The notes below the pieces were generated by a model. The model saw only the letters and a program-made list of their open reading frames with translations. It had not been told where the DNA came from and did not search any database. The translations under genes were made by a program, and so were the position numbers. This document shows, in pieces, positions 55,385 through 64,000 of a stretch of 64,000 nucleotides of DNA. This DNA is from Eremomyces bilateralis CBS 781.70 (taxonomy: Eukaryota; Ascomycota; Dothideomycetes; Eremomycetales; Eremomycetaceae), in assembly GCF_010015585.1 (NCBI RefSeq), contig NW_022985083.1:482223-546222 (forward strand), given 5' to 3'. Numbering within the stretch: position 1 is the first letter of the stretch; each line of letters begins with the position of its first letter.

Positions 55385-57022
55385 CTATCCATCTTTGTAT
55401 ATGTCAGAGTCGAATTTCGCGGGAAACCTATCCCTTCCTTCAGCACTCTTGCTGACCCAAACGCTGATGCTGATCCCAGGACATTTAAACAACCCCCATC
55501 CCTCCTCATCAATCGTAACTTCGTCGGGCTGCCAGCCTAGCAAGTCGGTCCAAACTTCCCCAGCATGCTCGTTGCCCACGAGCATCTTCCGTTCCCCTGG
55601 ACCTGCGTTGCTCATCACGCAAGCGAGTCCGTTTGGCCTGTCGCTCGTCCCCTGACGCACCCAGCCGATGCAGTTTTCCTCGTCGAAATAGTCATTCTGC
55701 TCTCCATATCCATAAAGTTTGCGAGCAAGGATTAGATCGGGCAGCTTACCGCCGCAGGAGGGCGGTTCAGGGTGCTCGCCACCTATCCCGTAGAGGTCGC
55801 CGTAGAATACGCAAGGGTACCCGTCTTGCCGAAGAAGAATGAGGCTGTAGGCCAGCGGTTTGAAAAATCCTTCGATTGGAGTCTCCATTGTCTGCCCGGG
55901 TTGCGTATCATGGTTCATTACGCAAGTCTGAATGCGGTTTTCTGCGTCAGCTGAAGGGTATATACGTGGGTATTTAAGAAGTGACTTACAACAGCATTCA
56001 TGGGCGCTTCCTGAACAAGACTGTTGTCGAGAACTTGCCTCAGGTCGGCATTTTCTGACGTCGATATTTGGGAGAAATTGTAGAGCAACGGCGAGTCAAA
56101 GAGGTGAAATTTTGGACCCATGGAGTCCAGCCACTCCTTCAGCGTCGACGTTTCACCAACCCAATACTCTCCCACCATGAAGATGTCGTCGCCGCATTCT
56201 TGTCTGACAAACGACACCCAATGATCGGTGAATGTCTCCGAGTAGTGCTGAACAGCATCCAGTCGAAATCCTTTCAAGCCAAGCTCTTTCGTAATCCAAA
56301 CCCCCCAGTTCTTGACATCGTCGGAGCACTCCTTGTGGTGGAAGTCGACGTCCGCAAACATCATATAATCCTCGTTCTTCGGGACAGTGTGGCTCCAATG
56401 CTTGTCGTCGCCGAGGATGCGGTAGATTGCCGTCTTTTCATTTGCGCCGTTGTAGTCAGTCCCGGTGAAATGATCCCAGTGATACTTCTGAGAACTGTAT
56501 GCGTCTCCTCGTCCAGGGAAGTCAAATCCCAACCATGCGTCTATCTCATACGGATCGGTCACTGCCTTCTCATGGTCTTCGGAGTCGACTTCAACCGCTT
56601 GGCATTTCTCTTTGTGGTCCGCTCCGGCCTTGTGGTTCAGAACTGCGTCCCAATATAGGCCGACACCAACGTCTTTGGCCTTCTTGGCTAGTTCCATGAG
56701 TTCCTCTTTGCCGCCCCATTTCGTGCGTCGCGACCCTTTCTGTTCGAATTCGCCCAGATCATACAGGTCATAGATATCATAGCCGTTCCCCTCTGAGCTG
56801 GATGCTTTACATCCTGGAGGAAGCCATATGTTGTCTATGCCAACTGATTTGAGAGTATCGATCTTGGAGAGAAGTCGCTTCCAGTGGTTGCCATCTGCTG
56901 GTACATTCCACTCAAAACCCTGAAGTAGAGTGGCATTTTCAGCAGTCGGGGTATCTGCTTGCAATTGTCATTAGTCGGCTGCCACAAATTAGTGGGAATA
57001 TCAACGCACGTTGGGATCCCAT
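55385..57022 (-). CDS. Alpha-amylase, GH13 (intracellular, bacterial-type subfamily)
   Basis: Hydrolyses internal alpha-1,4-glucan bonds. Exons 57022-57010, 56957-55990 and 55927-55385 encode 507 residues; the first exon is only 13 bases (MGSQ). No signal peptide follows, and LLQGFEWNVPADGNHWKRL near the start is the liquefying-amylase type, GH13 subfamily 5, which in ascomycetes is intracellular. Conserved regions: DAVLNHK (I), GFRLDAVQHY with nucleophile D238 (II), FMVGEYW with acid/base E268 (III), and VMNHDTQPG with D334 (IV), where the usual VDNHD is VMNHD. Intracellular members in Histoplasma and Aspergillus are linked to alpha-1,3-glucan synthesis. The first intron ends with an AAG acceptor; an in-frame TTG at the exon 2 edge is not a start. 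Confidence 0.92.
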
Positions 57023-58155
57023 TTCAAGTCTCGTTTATTTGCCTATCCGTTGGATTTTGAGGAAGAGAGGATCTCACTACCGTAACTGCAGCATTTTCTA
57101 TAATATGATTTGGGCCAGGAAAGCGCGAGCAATATGTCATACTGTTGCATCATGCCAAGCAGTGGTTCTCCCCAAACCTGCATTTTTTACGGAGCTATAT
57201 CCAACCAATAGCACTACATACTATATTGGTAACACTAGCAAATAGCAATTTATGGGTTGGAATTAAGAGTTTGAAGTGTATCGCGAACCGTAATGTTGAT
57301 GACGTCGAAGGTTGAACAACATGGGGCTGGCGATCAAGGAAGATCGAAGCTGCGGTTTTGGATCTTTTAGTGCGCCAGATTAGGTATCAGCCTTGGTGCC
57401 TTGAGATTCGCCCCACCACGTGACTCCCTCCTACCAACTAGCCGGAGGAACCATCTCCGATTGGCCTCGTCACCCAACACCGCGGCTTGACTGATGATTA
57501 CTGATCACCTTTGCTGATAACGTTATGCTTGGTGCTGTGAAACCCTGCATTCATCACTCGCGAGCCGCGGAGCCTCGTATTCTTTGGTCGCAGGCTTGAA
57601 GGTTGAGCCGGTGAATTACGCCTTTCGTGGGGTCCTGATATTGTTAGGCACTCGTGGAAGCAACTGGGACTACCTGGCTATCGATCTTAAACTTCTGATC
57701 GTGTATCCTTCTATCTGACGTTTCCAACCTTCTAATTTAGTTAATATTGTTCATCCTTGAGTCTAGACTTCAGAATACAGTCCATCCCCAGTCAGCACTA
57801 TGTATAGGAATTAGGAGGGTCTCCACCCTTCCAACCTTCCCATACGACAAGGCCGCCTGAATACGTCTTCTTTGGAACTTGCCATAGTTGAAAGGCCCTT
57901 GAGGATATATCTTACTCATCATTGACAGAGTCTTCGAATCGACTTCTAGAAGGGCGTGCCACCGCCTCTGCTGACAAAAGTCGCCTTGCGTGCTCTGGCT
58001 CCATTGAATGCCATTGCTACCCAGTATCCTGCCAACTACAAAGGAATATGCGAAGTAACGATATCAAACTGTGACAATAAAACTATTTCAAACTACATTC
58101 AGCTTGTCTGCCTGAAGAGGTTCATAAGAGAAGGGCGACGTGGTGATCCGGCAAT
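57023..58155. other. Divergent promoter region amylase/bZIP
   Basis: These 1,133 bases separate the amylase (minus) and bZIP (plus) start codons. No coding frame, tRNA or repeat is supported. The length suits regulated promoters. Confidence 0.5.
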
Positions 58156-60381
58156 ATGACATCCTCCGAAAGCGAAACAGGGGTTACGAGAAAGAGGCAA
58201 CGGACTTCCTCTACCAAGTCCGCCGGCGCCGATGAAAGCAAAAGACATCGAGGAAGGCCTCGAGTCGACCCGCAAGACGAGACCGCAGCAGATGTGAGTT
58301 ACGATAATTCCCCTATTCCGTTTCGAATGGACATTACAAAGCATCCGAAGTTTGAACTTCGAGTAATCAGCTATCCCTCCAAGCGTTTGAAATCTTGCCA
58401 ATTGATACCCGTTACCCCGTTACCCTGTTGCCGTCCCAGAGCTCCTATTGACATTATGACAGAAACGGCGAACGCAAATTCGCTTGGCTCAGAGAGCATA
58501 CCGGCAAAGGAAAGAGACCACTATCGGTTCGTTGAAAAAACAGGTCTCTGATCTTCAGTCGATCATTGAGGAAATGAACAAGTCATTCCTTAACTTCAAC
58601 GATACGGCCGTGAATCTAGGGATTCTTCAAGCAAAACCTGAACTAGCGCAAGCTTTAAGGAACGCAACGGAGCAATTCATCACCTTAGCGAAAACCGCAA
58701 ATAGCGGAGATGAAGAGAATGGAGACGATGCAGAAACCCCGGAGTCTAATGCAAGCAAAACAAAGTCTTCTCAGGACTCCGCGGCTATATCTGGAGGCGA
58801 TCGAGAGCCGCCCAAGGAACCTACCCCGCAGAAACAGCGTACCGTGGACATCGGCATGGGATATACGAAGACATTTTATGATGCTTCGTCCTCCCCTCGT
58901 CCATCTAACCTGGAGTCGCATGATGCCTTCCCGTTGACAGGATCCCCCGATCAAAACTTCGTTCAAAGCAACGATGCATCAATCACCACGAGTAACAATT
59001 ACAATCTCACCCAATATCACGCATTCATGCCATCTCCCCCAGGTTCACCGCTTGGAATGGCCCTTGATGCGTGGCATAAGACAGTATCCGTACCACAGCC
59101 TCTTACATTCTCCTTCAATGAGACCACATTCGCTCGCCGCCTACATCGTGCTGCTATAGAGTCAGGGTACCAACTTCTTGCCAACGCCGATGTTCGTACC
59201 ACGCTTTTCAAACATGTCTTCAAACTCTCTTTACTTTATAATACACCCGAACAAATCTTCCTCAAATTTCGGTCTATACTTCTGCGAGAGCCGACCGCAT
59301 CTCTGGAATTTTGGCAAACGCCTTTCATTCATCTTGGTGGTGCTGGCACTCATTATCCCCGACGGGACGAGACAGGCGCTCTCATAGGGCCAAAAAACAG
59401 TTGGCAAGTGCGGAGCATAGGACCTATGAGATCAAAGATCGGAAGAGCAAGATTGGAAAGCGGCCAAGGGGCTGGAGACGCTGGGATCGATCTTGATCTC
59501 GAAGGCTTTGATGGCGAATGGTTCGATTCCAACGATGTCCAAGGTTATCTCGAGGAGAAAGGGATCTTCATTCAACCTCGCGCTAGCTTTGCAGAAGCGG
59601 AATACGTGGATATTGATGGCTTGACTGGCACTGGTGATGGATTCTTGGTCAGCATGCCGACTGATGAGGAAGACCTCACTGTTGGCCGATCCTGTCTGCG
59701 TAACGCATCAATGAACTTAGGGTCGAGTGCAGATCAAGGGATGGACTATTTCTCACCAAACGAGTCGCCCCCGCCCACATTTTTAACAAAAGGAGCACAG
59801 ATGGACCTTCTATCACAGCCGACGATAACAGGAGCTCCAGAATTGAAGTCATCTTCATTCACCCCGCCCTCTACCGACCTTGGCTTCGATCCGCAGATAG
59901 GTCTCCTTGGCGATGTGATGGATAATTCTAATCTGGAATTCGGCGACCTCGCCGCTGGTGTCCCCTCCCTCGGATCGTTCTCCAACATTGATATCGACAC
60001 GTCGGAGAAAATATCTAATGCATGGTTCGACGACTTCAGTCTGTACGAAGAATCCTCGATATCCAAAAGTGGGAGCAGTGTGTCAGCGGGCACGTCAGCA
60101 GGCACACCATCACCTCCGGCCATTCGGATGCCGTTGCCGAGGGTCGGCGATTCTGCTTTTGCTGGCACAGGAAAGGATCGTGCAGTCAGGCGGAAGGTGG
60201 TGATTGATGTTCCTAGGTTTGTTGATGGTGAGTCGCGTATCAGGTTTCATACTCGTATTGAAGAAAGCTAACCACGCGCGCAGAACTGATCATGCGTGCT
60301 GTTTGTCTTGGTCGTGCGCCGGGGTTCCGACGAAGAGATGTTGATCGAGCGTTTGAGCGATCTATCATACAAATGGGCTAG
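58156..60381 (+). CDS. bZIP transcription factor of the LAQRAYR type
   Basis: Exons 58156-58293, 58463-60227 and 60284-60381 encode 666 residues; the 169-base first intron is the longest called here. The basic region KRRTQIRLAQRAYRQRKETT (residues 47-66) runs into a short zipper (IGSLKKQVSDLQSIIEEMN). It follows the Yap/AP-1 layout, but the DNA-contacting asparagine of NRAAQRAFR is isoleucine here (IRLAQRAYR). The middle carries a conserved block near 250-330 (RLHRAAIESGYQLLANADVR, VFKLSLLYNTPEQIFLKFR), and the C-terminus ELIMRAVCLGRAPGFRRRDV is typical of a Pezizomycotina-only bZIP family. Targets are unknown. It is divergent from the alpha-amylase gene. The third exon is supported by the conserved LGRAPGFRR motif. 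Confidence 0.88.
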
Positions 60382-61569
60382 CTGGCATTTGCGGTTTCGG
60401 CGGGCATTCTTGCAACCTGCTTGGACGAGATGCGTTTATGGAGTTTTGGATACTCCATCTAGGTTGATCCGGTTGGCGGGTGACTACGGTTCGATGAAAC
60501 ATTCGCTCTGGATGGCGCACGTGTTTCGTAGGCCCTGCCTCTTAATCACTTGAGTTATATGTGTCAGATGATCGAGTCTCGACGCGTTCCTCACTCTATG
60601 GGGAAAAGGGGATATGGGCATGATGAGAGACAGGGTCGGTTCGTGTATCATTATCGATGCAGACGCGACGAATGCCATCACTACGACAGTCGACAGGAAA
60701 TTCACCTTTCAAAATCGAAACTTCATTCAAGAGCGCACTTTTTCCAGTCTCCATCCAGGCGCGTTGCGGCGCTCGTCTCTGTTTTCATTTGCAAAACGCG
60801 CTGCGAACCTGGTTACCAAGCGACGGTTGCCGGGATTTATTGTTTCAAACGAAGGTTTAAATAATCAGCCACGTCCATACAAAGTTCCACACAGACCATA
60901 GCTAATTGTGACCTCTATCCATCCACTTTCTACCAAATTGGGATCTCAACGCCACGACTAACTTGTTCCTGACGCGTCTGTCGCGACAGATTTGATCAAT
61001 AGACGCGACCTCCCCTGTAAGAACGGATTCGGCGGCGCAGTGCATGCGTTAGCGGCTGCCAAGTGCTGCAGCCAACCACACCGAACCTCCCCGCCATTGG
61101 CTGCCCCGGCTACACTCGAAACATCCAGCACATCCCCCCGCCTCTGCTCCCACTGACCGACCAAAGAACACGTCCAACACGCTCGATACTTAATCGCACG
61201 ACCGCGACATAGTCGCGATGCTGTTTAACACCATCCTGTTTTCGATTCCTGGTCGCGTTTTGGCTCACGGCCACACTGGCCAGCCGTTGCCGTTGAGTCA
61301 TACTTGCATCGTACATGTTGTTTTCGACAGCCATCGCCCGCGTTCCTCACCGGACGGGTAGAAAAGATGGCGGGCATGGTGAATGAGTTGCCTGATGAAC
61401 CTGAGATGCCCAGTTTTGCGATGTTGCGATCTAGATATCCAAGATTCCTCCATGCGCGTGGCTGTTTATCGTAGCAATCACTGTTATTAGCTATCGTCAA
61501 TCTTCGCTTCTTCTAATTCAATTGCTGGGTAAAGGCTCAGGGACTTGGTTGTTACGACTTACGAATGAA
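60382..61569. other. Intergenic region bZIP-F-box gene
   Basis: These 1,188 bases hold the bZIP 3' end and the promoter of the next gene. Several overlapping frames up to 104 codons have no features. Nothing is called. Confidence 0.45.
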
Positions 61570-63878
61570 ATGAATTGCGAATCCTCAAATCCGTCCCTGC
61601 GTCGCACGGAGTCTGCGGAATCGGCCGGTCAGCAATCGGCGAAACGATTGTTGTTTGGCGAGATTGATACTAGTAGTTGTTCTACATTGTCGACTGGTCG
61701 AAGATGTAAGCGCTTTTGGCTTTTGAGTCCCATCTGAATTTGCGCATTTATACGAAATCACTGCGGTGCCTTTCGAAAAGGGAGGTCTGGCTGGTTGCTG
61801 ACTGGCTATCTGTAGCACGAACAAACAGCTCGGTCTGCGCCTTGGTGGACTCCAGAGACCGGTTCTTCAACCGCTTCTGGGCAGAAGAAAACTGTCGGGA
61901 TTCCTTTTTGTCGCAGGTCGACAGGAAGACGTTGCCAAATCTCAGACTTGTTTGCCATGACTTTGGAGCGCGGGCAGCTCCAATTCTTTTCGAAGAGGTC
62001 AGTATCACTTTCAAGACCAGTACTTTCGCGCGGCCGACGCGACTCCTGGCCCTTGAAAGGATCGGGCATCATGTGAAGACTTTCAAGTTCAATATGCCTC
62101 ATCTGCAGGAGACTTTCCTCCCGCCGCTCATTGACGACGTGACGGGAGAAGGGAGAAGCTTTGTCTACACCCCGCAGATACACAAGCCGGAAACTCTCAT
62201 CGGGAAAGTCAAACTGCCAAAGTATGGAAGTTGGGAGATGACGGATATGCTGATCAAACAGTATCCGCCCCTCTTCCATGCCGCTACCAACATCCCTTCG
62301 TTTATTCGCGCTCTTGAGGCTTTGCCGACATTATCGCATTTAATTGTCAATTGCCCTGGTCAGACGGTTGGACAGCGCAATCGGCGCAGCACTGTTGACT
62401 ACGCACTGATATCATTGCGCATTGCGGTTGAACGCGCGTCACTGCCTCTGCTATCGCGGTTGACCTTTGCCCATATCCATCCCGGGGGCCTTCTTTACAT
62501 GCACCCGATGCTTGGCCTAGGTTCTCCTCCAGGAACGGCGAAGTGCTGGAGACAAATCAAGCACCTTAGCCTTACGGTGGACGCCATTTCCGTGGAACCA
62601 ACACCAGCAAATATGAGAGGTGACGGGCTGGAGCACTTAAGGGTTCTTCACACCTTTTTTAGTGCCTTTTCACCACGCGTGAAGCAGCTCTACTTCCAAT
62701 GGTTAGGTGGAAAGGGCCCATGTCCATTATCGTTGGACCTGGAGCCTGCGTTGCAATCACAGCCGTCCGTTGATGGACCATCGCCGAAGCCGTCGTTGTC
62801 ATCCTTACCGCCACCTACTCCCCCCAGGTTGCGAAAACCGCACGCAATATCTTCGACACCGCCGCCGCGTCAACCGCCGCGTCCGCAAACGCCGCCTGTG
62901 GATTTCTGCCCCTCCCCTTCTCTCTCTACAACTTCGACCTTCTCCAAGTCCTCCTCGATCTCTAACTCCTCTCCGAAGCGGTCAAATTCCACCAGGCGTG
63001 AGATGCCTCCTCTACCGCGCCTCGACACTGCGTTCTCCCGTGGCCCGAACCCCTACTTCCCACCTACCCCTCCCTCTTCTTCCTCATCCGTCAACTCCTC
63101 CGGTTCCCGGGGTTCTTTCTCCCCTACCAGAGTGCCGTCCACAGCGAACACCACACCTTTAAGCCCCTCGCCTTCCCTACCCGCTGTCTACTTCCCTCGC
63201 CTCACCCATCTCAGTCTCCAGTCCCTTAGCACCCCAGCATCTCATCTCGCTGCTCTCATCACACGCCACCAACGGTCTCTCGAAGATTTTGCTTTCGAAG
63301 CGTGTCATCTAACCTCCGGCGACTGGGACGAGGCACTCGAGCCGCTCACCGCCATCACCGGCTCTTCCCGCTGGAAAGGTCGCGAGGTTGAGGTGTGGGA
63401 CGTACCGCTCATCATCGACGGAGCCGGCGGCATGGGTGTCAGGAGTAGCATGGTGAGCTCTCGGAGTCGGAGAACGCCTGTGCCACGTGGTGTGCGGAAC
63501 CAGGTAGTACTGGATGCAGCAAAGAAGGCGAAGGAATCCAAACGGCCGATGGAAGTGATGTTCAAGGAGGTGGCGCTGGAGACGGAAGCACCGCGGAGGG
63601 ATGGCGGAGGTTGGAGACCTGCGCTTCCTCCGATCCCTCCCACGAAGATCTTCGATGGGGAGGGATTCACGGGCATTCCACGTCCTATGAGCCGGCTCGA
63701 GAGACACGCCTTGGGAATGTCGGACGAGGAAGGGAAGAAGAAAGGGAGGCTGGGGAGGTGGTTCGGCAGGAGGAAAAGGGATGCGGTTGGCGGGAGCAAT
63801 GTTAACGGGACACTTCCGCCGATAAACGAGGAAGAGCCTGCCAGGAGGAATTGGTTAGGTGTATTGACTTGGAGGTGA
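61570..63878 (+). CDS. F-box-like fungal protein with disordered proline/serine insert
   Basis: Proposed exons 61570-61705 and 61816-63878 encode 732 residues. The block from about residue 60, NRFWAEENCRDSFLSQVDRK then TLPNLRLVCHDFGARAAPIL, resembles an F-box helix set (adaptor to SCF ubiquitin ligases), and the following KYGSWEMTDMLIKQYPPLFH, PSFIRALEALPTLSHLIVNC and VDYALISLRIAVERASLPLL are strands and helices of the leucine-rich-like region of a Pezizomycotina-specific family. A 190-residue Ser/Pro insert (about 355-500) splits the repeat part, which resumes at FPRLTHLSLQSLS and HQRSLEDFAFEACHLTSGDW. The C-terminus is basic (KKKGRLGRWFGRRKRD). The first exon is the weakest part: other acceptors near 61826-61850 are possible, or translation could begin within the second exon. 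Confidence 0.72.
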
Positions 63879-64000
63879 TGAGAGATGTTTGCTTGACAGT
63901 ATTGCACATATTCACCGGCTTCCTCTTGTACCAAAGAGGTTGCAACGGATTGTTATTACCATGCTTTATGGACGACGAACTTTGCATTCGTTTATTTCAC

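Overview
The window reads as the nuclear genome of a filamentous ascomycete (Pezizomycotina); I cannot fix the class. The signs are short introns (about 45-75 bases, GT...AG with CTRAY-type branch sites), dense genes on both strands, ascomycete-specific families (RTC4, Zn2Cys6 and LAQRAYR-type bZIP regulators, XlnR-like middle homology region) and a Fot1/pogo-type DNA transposon. No tRNA, rRNA, CRISPR or viral element was found.

Layout. 1-6541: DNA polymerase epsilon catalytic subunit (minus, runs off the left edge), divergent from COX20, with a cell-cycle MCB box between them. 8.1-14.4 kb: a conserved hypothetical, RCL1, RTC4 and SmD1. 14.7-17.2 kb: two unrelated 2-oxoglutarate/Fe(II) dioxygenases side by side (TauD-like and prolyl 4-hydroxylase-like). 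18.4-19.9 kb: a convergent pair of small secreted proteins, one with the fold pattern of bacterial Hcp (type VI secretion tube protein). 21.1-21.7 kb: a small nuclear-type protein. 22.5-24.3 kb: an apparently intact 1,845-bp pogo/Fot1 transposon with perfect 43-bp inverted ends. 24.9-26.7 kb: a choline/GABA-type permease. 26.9-28.8 kb: DMC1, split into 17 exons. 29.9-30.7 kb: a seven-knuckle GIS2/CNBP protein. 32.6-34.7 kb: threonine synthase. 34.9-39.5 kb: a signal-peptide-bearing RidA divergent from a secreted L-amino-acid oxidase. 39.8-41.5 kb: UDP-GlcNAc pyrophosphorylase. 42.2-46.7 kb: L-rhamnonate dehydratase divergent from a Zn2Cys6 regulator. 47.9-49.4 kb: a disordered conserved hypothetical. 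52.1-57.0 kb: a YjlB-type cupin, mitochondrial lysyl-tRNA synthetase and an intracellular-type alpha-amylase. 58.2-63.9 kb: a bZIP factor and an F-box-like protein.

How the genes work together. Most are unrelated housekeeping genes. Three neighbourhoods look functional: (i) LRA2 with its divergent regulator, probably part of L-rhamnose use; (ii) secreted RidA with secreted L-amino-acid oxidase, where RidA would hydrolyse the imino acids that the oxidase releases; (iii) the Hcp-like protein with its small secreted neighbour. Exon joins were worked out by hand from splice signals, reading frame and family alignment from memory; every multi-exon model given keeps an open frame and an exact codon count.
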